Shown: positions 27,901 through 34,091 of the stretch, in pieces
Layout: the number at the start of each line of letters is the position of its first letter
How positions within the stretch are numbered: position 1 is the first letter of the stretch
Origin: Mycolicibacterium senegalense
GTDB lineage: Bacteria > Actinomycetota > Actinomycetes > Mycobacteriales > Mycobacteriaceae
Length of the DNA stretch: 64,000 nt
Reading direction: 5' to 3'
Assembly: GCF_019645875.1 (NCBI RefSeq)
Contig: NZ_CP081000.1
Span: forward strand, 2,046,001 to 2,110,000
Position numbers and translations under genes: made by a program
Notes under the pieces: generated by a model
The model's input: the letters and a program-made list of their open reading frames with translations, nothing else
Databases searched by the model: none
Told to the model about the DNA's origin: nothing

Positions 27901-28226
27901 ACCTGCGTGGGAAATTCCCGCTCAAGGCCGGTCTGGTCACCAGCCTCGGGTTCGGTCACGTGTCGGGTCTGGTTGCCCTGGTGCACCCGGAGGCGTTCAT
28001 CGCGGCGCTGGATCCGGCCGAGCGCGACGACTACCGCAAGCGGGCCGAGCAGCGCACGCTGGCCGGTCAGCGTCGCCTGGCCGGCGCGATCGCCGGTGGG
28101 CGGCCGATGTACGAGAAGCCTGCCGACCGCCGCTTCGACCACGATGTGCCGGAGAAGCGTCAGGAAGCCGCGATGTTGCTGAACGCGGATGCCCGGCTCG
28201 GCGACGACGATCTCTATGTGCGGTGA
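18984..28226 (+). CDS. fas: Type I fatty acid synthase
   Basis: GTG 18984, with GAGGAG upstream, gives 3080 residues opening T-I-Y-E-H-D-R-V-S-A as in M. tuberculosis FAS. Domains in order: acetyltransferase with S155 in G-H-S-Q-G; flavin enoyl reductase from about 425 (L-L-A-G-M-T-P-T-T-V); dehydratase with H1237 in S-G-D-H-N-P-I-H; malonyl/palmitoyl transferase with S1445 in G-H-S-V-G; acyl carrier domain with S1818 in G-A-S-S-R-R-N-Q; ketoreductase with T-G-A-S-K-G near 2133 and Y2297-x3-K2301; ketosynthase with C2731, H2883 and H2924. It makes C16-C26 acyl-CoAs for phospholipids and the FAS-II/mycolate route. It depends on AcpS next door for phosphopantetheine. An Ala/Pro/Glu linker precedes the carrier domain. 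Confidence 0.98.
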   Translation: MTIYEHDRVSAGRNDDSGSDGRQADSTHALVDRLSAGEPYAVAFGGQGSAWLETLEELVSSAGIEAELATLAGEAELLLEPVAAELVVVRPIGFEPLQWVRALAAEEPVPSDKQLTSAAVSVPGVLLTQIAAVRALARQGMDLAATPPVAVAGHSQGVLAVEALAAKGAKDVELLALAQLIGAAGTLVARRRGITVLGDRPPMVSVTNAEPERIYELLEEFSQDVRTVLPPVLSIRNGRRSVVITGTPEQLSRFELYCNQIAEKEEAERKSKVRGGAVFAPAFDPVQVEVGFHTPRLADGIEIVARWAEAVGIDVELAREMTEAILVSQVDWVDEITEISDAGARWILDLGPGDILTRLTAPVVRGLGIGIVPAATRGGQRNLFTIGAVPEVARPWSSYAPTVVSLPDGSVKLSTKFTRLTGRSPILLAGMTPTTVDAKIVAAAANAGHWAELAGGGQVTEPIFNDRIAELGELLEPGRAIQFNTLFLDPYLWKLQVGGKRLVQRARQSGAPIDGVVVSAGIPDLEEAVELIGELNDLGISHVVFKPGTVEQIRSVIRIAAEVPTKPVIVHIEGGRAGGHHSWEDLDDLLLATYSELRSRSNITICVGGGIGTPERSAEYLSGRWSAAHGYPLMPIDGILVGTAAMATLEATTSPQVKQLLVDTKGTEAWVGAGKAANGMASGRSQLGADIHEIDNTASRCGRLLDEVAGDADAVAARRDEIIAAMANTAKPYFGDVAEMTYLQWLRRYIELAIGEGNSTADTKRADSPWLDITWRDRFEQMLKRAEARLHAQDFGPIETLFNDEQLLEDPKAALTALVSAYPDAASVQLHPADVPFFVELCKTLGKPVNFVPVIDKDVRRWWRSDSLWQAHDARYDADQVCVIPGTAAVAGITRVDEPVGELLDRFEQAAVDEVLAAGAQPQPVLSRRQGRDDVTGPLAVLLDAPDVLWAGRTSVNPVHRIAPAAEWQVREGSENRSATHPSTGARLEVADDQHVVLSVPLSGTWIEIRFTLTDAIRSGGAPVVEVDDAATAMRSVLAIAAGVDGPDALPPVVDGTAKVTVGWNPEQVADHTGVTATFGAPLAPTLTVVPDALVGRCWPAVFAAIGSAVTDSGFPVVEGLLSLVHLDHAAHLLAPLPNEPAELTVTATASAATDTEVGRVVPVSVTVRSIDGTELARLEERFAIRGRTGEAELTDPVRAGGAISDNATDTPRRRRRDVTVAAPVDMRPFAVVSGDHNPIHTDRAAALLAGLQSPIVHGMWLSAAAQHVLTATDGKPIPPAKLVGWTARFLGMVKPGDEVDFRVDRVGIDVGAEVVEVQARIGSELVMAATARLAAPKTVYAFPGQGIQSKGMGMEVRARSKAARKIWDKADKFTRETLGFSVLHVVRDNPTSLIASGVHYEHPEGVLYLTQFTQVAMATTAAAQVAEMREQGAFVEGAIACGHSVGEYTALACVSGVIELEGLLEAVFHRGSKMHDIVPRDERGRSNYRLAAIRPSQIDLADEDVESFVAEIAERTGEFLQIVNFNLRGSQYAIAGTVRGLEALEEEVERRREISGGKRSFILVPGIDVPFHSSVLRVGVDDFRRSLERVLPRDRDPELVVGRYIPNLVPRPFTLDRDFIQEIRDLVPAEPLDEILADYDTWRNERPIELCRKIVIELLAWQFASPVRWIETQDLLFIEEAAGGLGVERFVEIGVKNAPTVAGLATNTLKLPEYAHSTVEVLNAERDAAVLFASDTDPEPEPEVEENPAPAAESAPAAEAAPAPAAAPAAPSGGPRPDDITFDAADATVGLIALSAKMRIDQIEALDSIESITDGASSRRNQLLVDLGSELNLGAIDGAAEADLGALKGQVSKLARTYKPFGPVLSDAINDQLRTVFGPSGKRPGYIAERVTKTWELGPGWAKHVTVEVALGTREGSSVRGGDLGGLHPGALATAADVDKVIDAAVAAVGARQGVPVSLPSAGGAGAGGVVDSAALNEFAEKVTGPDGVLASAARTILGQLGLDTPVGAPEAATDAELIDLVTTELGSDWPRLVAPAFDGKKAVVFDDRWASAREDLVKLWLADEDEIDTEWPRLSERFEGAGHVVATQANWWQGRALAAGRTIHASLFGRIAAGAENPGTGRYSNEVAVVTGASKGSIASSVVGQLLDGGATVIATTSRLDDDRLAFYKELYRENARFGATLWVVPANMASYADIDKLVEWVGSEQIESLGPQSIHLKDAQTPTLLFPFAAPRVAGDLSEAGSRSEMEMKVLLWAVQRLIGGLSTIGAERDIASRLHVVLPGSPNRGMFGGDGAYGEAKSALDALVNRWSAESSWAERVSLAHALIGWTKGTGLMGHNDAIVSAVEEAGVTTYSTDQMAAMLLNLCTVESKVAAANAPIKADLTGGLGDIKIDMAELAAKAREDMASAAAESDDDEDEGAISALPSPPRGYNPAPAPEWADLDVDPADLVVIVGGAELGPYGSSRTRFEMEVSGELSAAGVLELAWTTGLVKWEDDPKAGWYDTQTGELVPESEIVERYHDAVVERCGIREFVDDGAIDPDHASPLLVSVFLDKDFSFVVSSEADARAFVSFDPEHTVARPVPDSSDWQVIRKAGTEIRVPRKTKLSRTVGAQIPTGFDPTVWGITPDMANSIDRVALWNIVATVDAFLSSGFTPTELMRWVHPSLVASTQGTGMGGMTSMQTMYHGNLLGRAKPNDILQEVLPNVVAAHVMQSYVGGYGAMVHPVGACATAAVSVEEGVDKIRLGKADLVIAGGFDDLTLEAIIGFGDMAATADTEMMRAKGISDSKFSRANDRRRLGFLEAQGGGTILLARGDLAAKMGLPVLAVVGYAQSFADGVHTSIPAPGLGALGAGRGGKDSQLARSLAKLGVGADDIAVISKHDTSTLANDPNETELHERLADSMGRSAGAPMFIVSQKTLTGHAKGGAAVFQMMGLCQILRDGVIPPNRSLDCVDDELATSGHFVWVRETLDLRGKFPLKAGLVTSLGFGHVSGLVALVHPEAFIAALDPAERDDYRKRAEQRTLAGQRRLAGAIAGGRPMYEKPADRRFDHDVPEKRQEAAMLLNADARLGDDDLYVR

Positions 28227-28261
28227 GTGGGTGCGCGGAGAGGTGAGCTAGGTTCGCTTCC

Positions 28262-28654
28262 ATGGCGATTATGGGCATAGGCATCGACGTGGTTTCCATA
28301 CCTGATTTCGCCGAGCAGGTGGATCGGCCGGGAACCGTGTTCGCCGAGACGTTCACGCCGGGTGAGCGCCGGGACGCCGCGGACAAGAGTTCGTCGGCGG
28401 CCCGGCACCTGGCGGCCCGGTGGGCGGCCAAGGAAGCCGTGATCAAGGCCTGGTCGAGTTCACGGTTCTCCAAGCGGCCGGCCCTGCCGGAGGGGATCCA
28501 CCGCGACATCGAGGTGGTCACCGACATGTGGGGTCGGCCCAAGGTGCGGCTGTCCGGCGAGATCGCAAAGCACCTGGAGACCGTGACCATTCACGTCTCC
28601 CTGACGCACGAGGCCGATACCGCCGCCGCGGTGGCGATCATCGAGGAGCTCTAA
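28262..28654 (+). CDS. acpS: Holo-acyl carrier protein synthase
   Basis: This 130-residue protein matches the M. tuberculosis AcpS almost end to end. The magnesium ligands are D9 in G-I-G-I-D-V-V and E58 in R-W-A-A-K-E-A. It moves 4'-phosphopantetheine from CoA to the serine of acyl carrier domains, and mycobacterial FAS I lacks its own transferase domain. It begins 35 bases after fas in the same operon. The end H-V-S-L-T-H-E-x-D-T-A-A-A is typical. Confidence 0.95.
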   Translation: MAIMGIGIDVVSIPDFAEQVDRPGTVFAETFTPGERRDAADKSSSAARHLAARWAAKEAVIKAWSSSRFSKRPALPEGIHRDIEVVTDMWGRPKVRLSGEIAKHLETVTIHVSLTHEADTAAAVAIIEEL

Positions 28655-28663
28655 CCCCCTGCA

Positions 28664-28728
28664 CCGCGAGCGTGCGTGTCTGCTGCCCGACCCGCCGTGA
28701 TCGGGCAGCACTTCGTGCACGCTCGCGG
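28664..28728. terminator. Long imperfect palindrome after acpS
   Basis: Outer arms CCGCGAGCGTGC (28664-28675) and GCACGCTCGCGG (28717-28728) pair perfectly over 12 bases. Inner arms TGCTGCCCGA (28681-28690) and TCGGGCAGCA (28701-28710) pair perfectly over 10. A small internal loop and a ten-base apical loop separate them. It sits between acpS and the next gene, with no T-run. It is probably a transcription-ending hairpin or a dispersed mycobacterial intergenic palindrome. Confidence 0.6.
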
Positions 28729-28757
28729 CGTTCGACAGTGCGGCTAATGTCGTCAGC

Positions 28758-30095
28758 ATGAGTGACGTCGTGCAGCGGGTACAGCAGGTGTTGCCGTCGG
28801 TGCGGTCGGATCTGGAGGATCTGGTCCGCATCCAGTCCGTGTGGGCCGATCCGGCCCGCCGTGACGAGGTGCACCGCAGCGCCGAAGCGGTAGCAAAGCT
28901 GTTGTCGGAAGCGGGCTTTCCCGACGTCCGCATCGTCAGCGAAGGCGGTGCGCCTGCGGTCATCGCGCACTACCCGCCGCCGGCGGGTGCGCCCACGGTG
29001 TTGCTGTATGCCCATCACGATGTGCAGCCCGAAGGCGATCCGGCGCAGTGGGACTCCGCGCCGTTCGAGCCCACCGAGCGTGACGGCCGGCTCTACGGTC
29101 GCGGCACCGCCGACGACAAGGCCGGTATCGCAACGCATCTGGCCGCGATACGCGCTTTCGACGGTAAGCCTCCGGTCGGTGTCACGGTCTTCGTCGAAGG
29201 CGAGGAGGAGTCCGGCTCACCGTCACTGGGCGCGCTGCTGGCCGCGCACAAGGAGGCCCTGGCCGCCGACGTCATCGTCATCGCCGACTCCGACAACTGG
29301 AGTACTGAGATTCCCGCGTTGACCGTGACGCTGCGCGGCCTGGCCGACTGCGTGGTCGAGGTGGCCACCCTGGACCACGGGCTGCACTCGGGCCTGTGGG
29401 GCGGCGTCGTGCCGGATGCGTTGAGTGTGCTGGTGCGGCTGCTGGCCAGCCTGCACGACGACGACGGCAACGTCGCGGTCGCCGGCCTGCACGAGGCCAC
29501 CGCCGCCGACGTCGACCGCGGACCGGGCTGGGTCCGGGAAGAGTCCGGCTTGTTGGACGGGGTATCCCAAATCGGCTCCGGCTCGGTGGTGCAACGTATG
29601 TGGGCCAAGCCGGCGATCACCGTGATCGGTATCGACACCACGCCCATCGACAAGTCGTCGAACACCTTGATCCCGCGCGCGCGAGCCAAGATCAGCATGC
29701 GGGTGGCGCCGGGCGGTGATGCCCGCGCGCATCTGGAGGCGTTGACCCGTCACCTCGAGGCGCACGCGCCCTGGGGCGCCCGGGTTACCGTCGTCCCGGG
29801 CGATGTCGGTCAGCCCTACGCCATCGACTCCTCGGGTCCGGTGTACGACGCGGCTCGTTCGGCGTTCCGCACCGCCTGGGGAACCGATGCCATAGACATG
29901 GGTATGGGCGGGTCCATCCCGTTCATCGCCGAATTCGCCGAGGCGTTCCCGGACGCGACGATTCTGGTCACCGGCGTCGAGGACCCGGGCACCCAGGCGC
30001 ACAGCATCAACGAAAGCCTCCACCTGGGGGTTCTGGAGAAGGCGGCGACGGCCGAAGCGCTGCTGCTGGAGAAGCTGGGGCAATCAGACCGATAG
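28758..30095 (+). CDS. M20-family metallopeptidase (dipeptidase type)
   Basis: This 445-residue protein corresponds to the conserved gene after acpS in M. tuberculosis (Rv2522c). The zinc-site motifs are in order: Y-A-H-H-D-V-Q-P, then R-G-T-A-D-D-K-A-G, then the catalytic E-G-E-E-E-S-G-S, a D-S-D-N-W, and a C-terminal Q-A-H-S-I-N-E. The dimerisation lid lies in the middle (about 190-310). It should hydrolyse small peptides or acyl-amino acids in the cytoplasm. Its last 12 bases overlap the end of the convergent bcp gene. Confidence 0.9.
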   Translation: MSDVVQRVQQVLPSVRSDLEDLVRIQSVWADPARRDEVHRSAEAVAKLLSEAGFPDVRIVSEGGAPAVIAHYPPPAGAPTVLLYAHHDVQPEGDPAQWDSAPFEPTERDGRLYGRGTADDKAGIATHLAAIRAFDGKPPVGVTVFVEGEEESGSPSLGALLAAHKEALAADVIVIADSDNWSTEIPALTVTLRGLADCVVEVATLDHGLHSGLWGGVVPDALSVLVRLLASLHDDDGNVAVAGLHEATAADVDRGPGWVREESGLLDGVSQIGSGSVVQRMWAKPAITVIGIDTTPIDKSSNTLIPRARAKISMRVAPGGDARAHLEALTRHLEAHAPWGARVTVVPGDVGQPYAIDSSGPVYDAARSAFRTAWGTDAIDMGMGGSIPFIAEFAEAFPDATILVTGVEDPGTQAHSINESLHLGVLEKAATAEALLLEKLGQSDR

Positions 30096-30557
30096 GTCGC
30101 GACGCAGCTTGGCGACGTGACCGGTGGCCCGCACGTTGTATTGTGCGACGGCGATCTTGCCTTTTTCGTCGACGACGAACGTCGAGCGGATGACACCCTG
30201 AACTGTCTTGCCGTACATGGTCTTTTCGCCGAACGCACCCCAGGCGGTGAGCACCTCGCGGTCGGGATCGGACAGCAGCGGGAAGGTGAGCTCTTCCTTG
30301 TCGCGGAACTTGGCGAGCTTCTCCGGCTTGTCCGGCGAGATGCCGACGACGTCGAGGCCGGCGCCGTTGAGTTCGGTGAGGCTGTCACGGAAATCGCACG
30401 CCTGCTTGGTGCATCCGGGCGTCGAGGCGGCGGGATAGAAGTACACGATGACCTTGCGGCCCTTGTAGTCGGACAGCTTGACGACATTGCCGTCTGCATC
30501 GGGCAGAGCGAAAGCCGGGGCGGTGTCTCCCACCTCGAGGCGCGGGGTTGGCGGCAT
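30084..30557 (-). CDS. bcp: Thioredoxin-dependent peroxiredoxin (Bcp/PrxQ)
   Basis: The ATG at 30557 gives 157 residues, the length of M. tuberculosis Bcp; the open frame continues upstream without homology. The peroxidatic Cys49 lies in S-T-P-G-C-T and the resolving Cys54 in K-Q-A-C-D-F, five residues apart as in PrxQ enzymes. It reduces organic hydroperoxides and peroxide using thioredoxin. It ends 12 bases inside the convergent M20 peptidase gene. Confidence 0.95.
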   Translation of the reverse strand: MPPTPRLEVGDTAPAFALPDADGNVVKLSDYKGRKVIVYFYPAASTPGCTKQACDFRDSLTELNGAGLDVVGISPDKPEKLAKFRDKEELTFPLLSDPDREVLTAWGAFGEKTMYGKTVQGVIRSTFVVDEKGKIAVAQYNVRATGHVAKLRRDLSV

Positions 30558-30662
30558 GCGTGGGTATCCCTTCTCGTCGACCGGCTCCGTCGTCACGATG
30601 CCGGCTGATCTAGGGTAGTGCGGCAGGGCAGCACGACGTGGAGCGGCTTGGAGGAGCAAACA

Positions 30663-30890
30663 GTGGCGAACCGGGACCCGGAGAGCATCAAGCGGGACAT
30701 CGATCAGGCTCGCGATCAACTTGCGTTGACTGTCGACTCCCTGGCCGAGCGGGCCAACCCGCAGCGCCTGGCCGACGATTTCAAGTCAGCGGTCATCGGC
30801 TTCATCAAGAAACCCGCGGTGACCGCGTCACTGGCGGGTGCCGGTGTGCTCGTTGTGATCGTGGTGATCCGACGGATAAAGCGGCACTGA
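30663..30890 (+). CDS. DUF3618 small membrane protein
   Basis: GTG 30663 behind TTGGAGGAG gives 75 residues, the length of the M. tuberculosis homologue Rv2520c. The N-terminus is helical and charged (D-P-E-S-I-K-R-D-I-D-Q-A-R-D-Q-L), the DUF3618 signature. It is followed by a linker and one C-terminal membrane span (A-G-V-L-V-V-I-V-V-I) ending in basic residues. The function is unknown. It is divergent from bcp with a gap of about 100 bases. Confidence 0.9.
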   Translation: MANRDPESIKRDIDQARDQLALTVDSLAERANPQRLADDFKSAVIGFIKKPAVTASLAGAGVLVVIVVIRRIKRH

Positions 30891-30924
30891 GTAGCCCCTG
30901 GCATCGCTGAGTGGCGAAAGAGCT

Positions 30925-30986
30925 GCTCAGCGACTCCAGCCTGATGCGCCGCTCAGCGGCTCCAGCTTGATGCGCCGCTCAGCGGC
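30925..30986. repeat. 26-bp tandem repeat, 2.4 copies
   Basis: A 26-bp unit beginning GCTCAGCG occurs at 30925-30950 and 30951-30976 with two differences, then continues for ten more bases. It lies just after the DUF3618 gene. The units are GC-rich and partly self-complementary (CCGCTCAGCGG). Confidence 0.85.
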
Positions 30987-31137
30987 GGCGGAACAGGAGC
31001 CAGTCCGCCAGCGAGAAGCTCGGGGGATTGGCGACGCGTCCGAGCCGGTTGCAGCTATACACCATCACCGGCCGGTTTGTAGCAACAAATGCAGAAGTTG
31101 ATGCAGCTGCGGGGTCGACGCCACCTGCGGTAGCCAT
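30979..31137 (-). CDS. Candidate 52-residue small protein
   Basis: An ATG at 31137 follows AAGAGG at a workable distance on the minus strand. The peptide opens M-A-T-A-G-G-V-D-P, is Ala/Ser/Thr-rich to about residue 20, then reads N-R-P-V-M-V-Y-S-C-N-R-L-G-R and ends F-S-L-A-D-W-L-L-F-R-R-R. The second half has GC-rich third positions in an otherwise AT-richer stretch. I recognise no family. Its 3' end runs into the tandem repeat. It is plausible but unproven. Confidence 0.35.
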   Translation of the reverse strand: MATAGGVDPAAASTSAFVATNRPVMVYSCNRLGRVANPPSFSLADWLLFRRR

Positions 31138-31773
31138 CAGCTAATACCTCTTATCTTGGCGTGACCGCCACCGGGGAACTAACCACAACTAATCAGCTAA
31201 CTTGAGGTTAGCATGGCATTCTGCGTCTGACCAGCGGAAGCGCTGATTCGAGGTTGTAGACAGTAACTTGCGCTAGCGTCAACGCCTGGGGGAGTACGTG
31301 ACCGGTCACGCTGCAACGCATCTACCAGCACATTATTCGACAGGTGTCAGCCCGCGGCGCTCGGCAACGCTTGAGTTTCGTCCCGCAAATTTTGCCGGGT
31401 GGCCGCCGGGCCGGCCGGTGGGCGATGCCGCCTTGAAACCGGCGGAATGGCCTGAAAGTTTGCTGTGACTGCGGCGCGGGGCGAGCGGACGTCCATCTCT
31501 TTGCCGGGATGTGGTGGCGATTCGGCGCAGGAAACGATTGGCAAACCCGGATCGGTCAGATAACCCGAGGCGTTCCGCGCAACTCGGAGTCCGCATCCCG
31601 GCGGTCCTTGAAAACCGCTGCCTGGCACGGTGGGAACGGCTATTTCTCGTGGAACCGGTTGCTAGTGCATAGGTGTCCAGCTAAGGTCGACCTCGGGTCA
31701 GGATAGGGGAGTCGGACCTGGTTCTTGATCTCGACCGCAACACGGGACGAACGCGTGACAAGGGGGTATTGCG
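31138..31773. other. Gene-poor region, AT-richer, no confident gene
   Basis: About 640 bases without a convincing gene. It holds a short perfect hairpin GCTAAC-TTGAG-GTTAGC (31196-31212) and several further CTAAC/GTTAG copies nearby, and a GTG frame of 56 codons from 31298 behind GGGGGAG that I do not trust. A noncoding RNA or lost genes could explain the stretch; M. tuberculosis has a PE gene around this position, and none is recognisable here. Confidence 0.4.
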
Positions 31774-31866
31774 TTGCAGCTAACTTATTTTCCGTTTGCC
31801 AGGACTGCTGCATGTGCCTTCGCCGGTACGGCCGAACTCGGCGGACTCGTCGTCGAGATTCGCTGA
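31774..31866 (+). CDS. Candidate 30-residue upstream ORF
   Basis: TTG 31774 lies seven bases after AGGGGG. The peptide starts M-Q-L-T-Y-F-P-F-A-R-T-A-A and ends G-G-L-V-V-E-I-R. It is first in a chain of three closely spaced plus-strand frames leading to the 60-residue gene at 31940. It may be a leader peptide. Confidence 0.3.
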   Translation: MQLTYFPFARTAACAFAGTAELGGLVVEIR

Positions 31867-31875
31867 CAACACCAA

Positions 31876-31935
31876 ATGGCTCATGTCGAACCTCTGGGCG
31901 GCGACGTGGGCCATGGTCACACCGACTGGAGGTAG
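31876..31935 (+). CDS. Candidate 19-residue leader ORF
   Basis: ATG 31876 to TAG 31935 encodes 19 residues starting M-A-H-V-E-P-L-G-G, with four histidines. It ends four bases before the next gene and contains that gene's TGGAGG ribosome binding site. The next protein also begins M-A-H-V. It could couple translation to the downstream gene. Confidence 0.3.
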   Translation: MAHVEPLGGDVGHGHTDWR

Positions 31936-31939
31936 CCAT

Positions 31940-32122
31940 ATGGCGCATGTGAGCGATGAAACCCTCGGCGATCTACGCCGGGAACTCGACCGCTTCAAAA
32001 CTGAGCAGTACCGGGACAACGGCTACGCGGCCGCCCATCTGGCGGGTGCGGTAGAGATGTTGTTGGAAGAAGCCGAACCCAGCGTCGGCGACAGGCTGGC
32101 CGAACGTTATCAAGCCGGGTAA
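31940..32122 (+). CDS. 60-residue helical protein of unknown function
   Basis: ATG 31940 has a GGAGG eight bases upstream. The frame is open further back, but that part is not protein-like. The 60 residues are highly charged and helical: E-T-L-G-D-L-R-R-E-L-D-R-F, then N-G-Y-A-A-A-H-L-A-G-A-V-E-M-L-L-E-E-A. They look like two amphipathic helices that could form a small dimer. I recognise no family. The strong hairpin at 32170-32195 would end its transcript. Confidence 0.6.
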   Translation: MAHVSDETLGDLRRELDRFKTEQYRDNGYAAAHLAGAVEMLLEEAEPSVGDRLAERYQAG

Positions 32123-32169
32123 TCAGATAAGAGGTGTACTGCCGCAGTAACTCTCAAAACCTGAAACGC

Positions 32170-32195
32170 AAAAACCCTGCCGAGGCAGGGTTTTT
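32170..32195. terminator. Bidirectional intrinsic terminator
   Basis: AAAAACCCTGC (32170-32180) and GCAGGGTTTTT (32185-32195) pair perfectly around a CGAG loop. The T-runs on both strands suit termination of the tRNA-Lys transcript on the minus strand and of the small gene at 31940 on the plus strand. Confidence 0.9.
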
Positions 32196-32198
32196 GGT

Positions 32199-32274
<76 letters not shown>

Positions 32275-32421
32275 GCGTGAGAGACAATAACAGGAGATTC
32301 GCTCAACAGTGAAATCCGCTGGTCGCAGGCCCGGGGCGACCTTCTGGTGAGCCAGACTTCCGGGTAGCCCTTAGACTATTGCCAAGAATTTGCTGTTGAC
32401 CGCGCGAGGGGTGGGACGAAC

Positions 32422-33642
32422 ATGGGGCAGGCCCAGACGGTGACCCGTCCGTACAGGGACGTCTTGCGGCGAGCGGTGGTTGCCATGGTGCCCGCGATGA
32501 TGCTGGGCCTGACAGCGTGTGGCGGGGAGGAGACGCAGGGTCCGCCGCCGGTGATCGCCGACAAGGGCACTCCGTACGGTGACCTGCTCGTGCCCAGGGT
32601 GAATGCGTCGGTGACCGACGGCGCGGTCGGGGTGACCGTGGACGCGCCGGTCACTGTGAGCGCAGAGAACGGCGTGCTCGGCGGTGTCACCATGACCAAC
32701 GAAGAAGGTGTCAGCGTCGCAGGCCAGTTCAGTGCCGACGGGCTGACGTGGTCGACCACCGATCCGCTCGACTACAACGAGCAGTACACACTCAATGCGC
32801 AGTCTCTCGGCCTCGGCGGAGTCGCCAACAGGCGCCTGAGGTTCGAGACACACTCGCCGGCGAACCTGACGATGCCCTACGTCTTGCCCAACGACGGGGA
32901 AGTGGTCGGGGTCGGGCAGCCGATCGCCGTGCGTTTCGATGAGAACATCACTGACCGCGTTGCCGCCCAGCGGGCCATCACGGTCAAGACCAACCCGCCG
33001 GTCGAAGGCGCCTTCTATTGGCTCAATAATCGCGAAGTGCGTTGGCGCCCGGCGAAATACTGGAAGCCCGGCACCTCGGTGGACGTCACGGTCAACACCT
33101 ACGGCGTCGCGTTGGGCGACGGACTGTTCGGTCAGGGCGACGTTGCCACCCACTTCACCATCGGGGACGAGGTGATCGCGTTCGCCGATGACAACACCAA
33201 GACGCTGACCGTCCGGCGCAACGGTGAGGTCATCAAGGCCATGCCGATCTCGATGGGCAAGAACAGTTCTCCGACGAACAACGGCGTGTACATCATCGGC
33301 GATCGCTTCGACCACATGGTCATGGATTCGTCCACCTACGGGGTACCGGTCAACTCGCCCAACGGTTATCGCACCGAGGTCGATTTCGCGACGCAGATGT
33401 CCTACAGCGGTATCTACGTGCACGGCGCCCCGTGGTCGGTGGGCAGCCAGGGCTACAGCAATGTCAGCCATGGCTGCCTCAACGTCAGTACGGCCAACGC
33501 CCGCTGGTTCTACGAGAACACCAAGCGCGGCGACATCGTCGAGGTCAGAAACACCGTAGGTTCGGTGTTGCCTGGCACCGAGGGCCTGGGGGACTGGAAC
33601 ATCCCCTGGGATCAGTGGCGCACCGGCAACGCCAGTACGTGA
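32422..33642 (+). CDS. ldtB: L,D-transpeptidase LdtB (LdtMt2/LppS type)
   Basis: This 406-residue protein has a lipobox L-T-A-C with lipidated Cys33 after a basic, hydrophobic signal. Two bacterial Ig-like domains follow, from I-A-D-K-G-T-P to about residue 250. The YkuD catalytic domain carries S-H-G-C-L-N-V with nucleophile Cys352, and the protein ends D-W-N-I-P-W-D-Q-W. It is nearly colinear with LdtMt2 (Rv2518c), which makes 3-3 cross-links in peptidoglycan and confers carbapenem-sensitive, amoxicillin-tolerant wall synthesis. It acts outside the membrane. It stands alone between tRNA-Lys and a small NTF2-like gene. Confidence 0.95.
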   Translation: MGQAQTVTRPYRDVLRRAVVAMVPAMMLGLTACGGEETQGPPPVIADKGTPYGDLLVPRVNASVTDGAVGVTVDAPVTVSAENGVLGGVTMTNEEGVSVAGQFSADGLTWSTTDPLDYNEQYTLNAQSLGLGGVANRRLRFETHSPANLTMPYVLPNDGEVVGVGQPIAVRFDENITDRVAAQRAITVKTNPPVEGAFYWLNNREVRWRPAKYWKPGTSVDVTVNTYGVALGDGLFGQGDVATHFTIGDEVIAFADDNTKTLTVRRNGEVIKAMPISMGKNSSPTNNGVYIIGDRFDHMVMDSSTYGVPVNSPNGYRTEVDFATQMSYSGIYVHGAPWSVGSQGYSNVSHGCLNVSTANARWFYENTKRGDIVEVRNTVGSVLPGTEGLGDWNIPWDQWRTGNAST

Positions 33643-33728
33643 CCCGATTACCCCTGCGGTAATCGACAACCCGCCCCGGATCGGTGAATCTGACTGAGTC
33701 CCAGTTGATTACCGTGAAAGAGGCGAAA

Positions 33729-34091
33729 ATGGCCGAGTTCGACGACACCGTCACCGCGTACCTCAGCACCTGGAATGCCACCGATGCCGCCGAGCGGCAG
33801 GCACTGCTGGAACAGCATTGGGCCCCAGGTGTCACCTACTCCGACCCGCTGGTCGAGGTGAGTGGTCACGAGGGAGTGTCCGGTGCCATCGAGGCCGTTC
33901 ACAACCAGTTCCCGGGGTTCGTGTTCACACTCGTCAGCGGGCCCGACGCCCACCACCGGCAGGCGCGATTTCAGTGGGGCCTCGGCCCGCGCGACGCTGA
34001 TCCGGTGGTGGTCGGGTTCGATGTGCTGGCCACAGACGGCCAAGGGCGGATTCAGACCGTGCTCGGCTTCCTGGATCGGGTGCCGGCCTGA
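33729..34091 (+). CDS. NTF2-like (SnoaL-type) fold protein
   Basis: ATG 33729 after AAAGAGG gives 120 residues. The pattern fits a SnoaL/NTF2-like alpha+beta barrel: an N-terminal helix (V-T-A-Y-L-S-T-W-N), W-A-P-G-V-T-Y-S-D-P, a helix with H-N-Q-F-P-G-F, and strands ending V-L-G-F-L-D-R-V. Members bind or isomerise small hydrophobic molecules, or do nothing catalytic. It ends directly against the convergent SRPBCC gene. Confidence 0.65.
   Translation: MAEFDDTVTAYLSTWNATDAAERQALLEQHWAPGVTYSDPLVEVSGHEGVSGAIEAVHNQFPGFVFTLVSGPDAHHRQARFQWGLGPRDADPVVVGFDVLATDGQGRIQTVLGFLDRVPA

Noticed and set aside
19332..28142. A 2936-codon open frame on the minus strand, opposite fas
   Set aside because: It mirrors the fas codons exactly, as expected for GC-rich third positions. 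Its translation is His/Arg/Gly-rich with no domain, and fas is certain.
31196..31212. GCTAAC-TTGAG-GTTAGC as an IdeR/DtxR iron box
   Set aside because: The half-sites resemble part of the IdeR consensus, but the spacing and outer bases do not fit; left as a simple hairpin.
31298..31468. A 56-codon GTG frame behind GGGGGAG
   Set aside because: The peptide is rich in Pro, Ala and Arg without a pattern, codon ends are mixed, and nothing is coupled to it.
31333..31628. Two overlapping minus-strand frames of 87 and 93 codons
   Set aside because: They lie in different frames of the same DNA, both Arg/Pro-rich with no start signal; I see no reason to prefer either.
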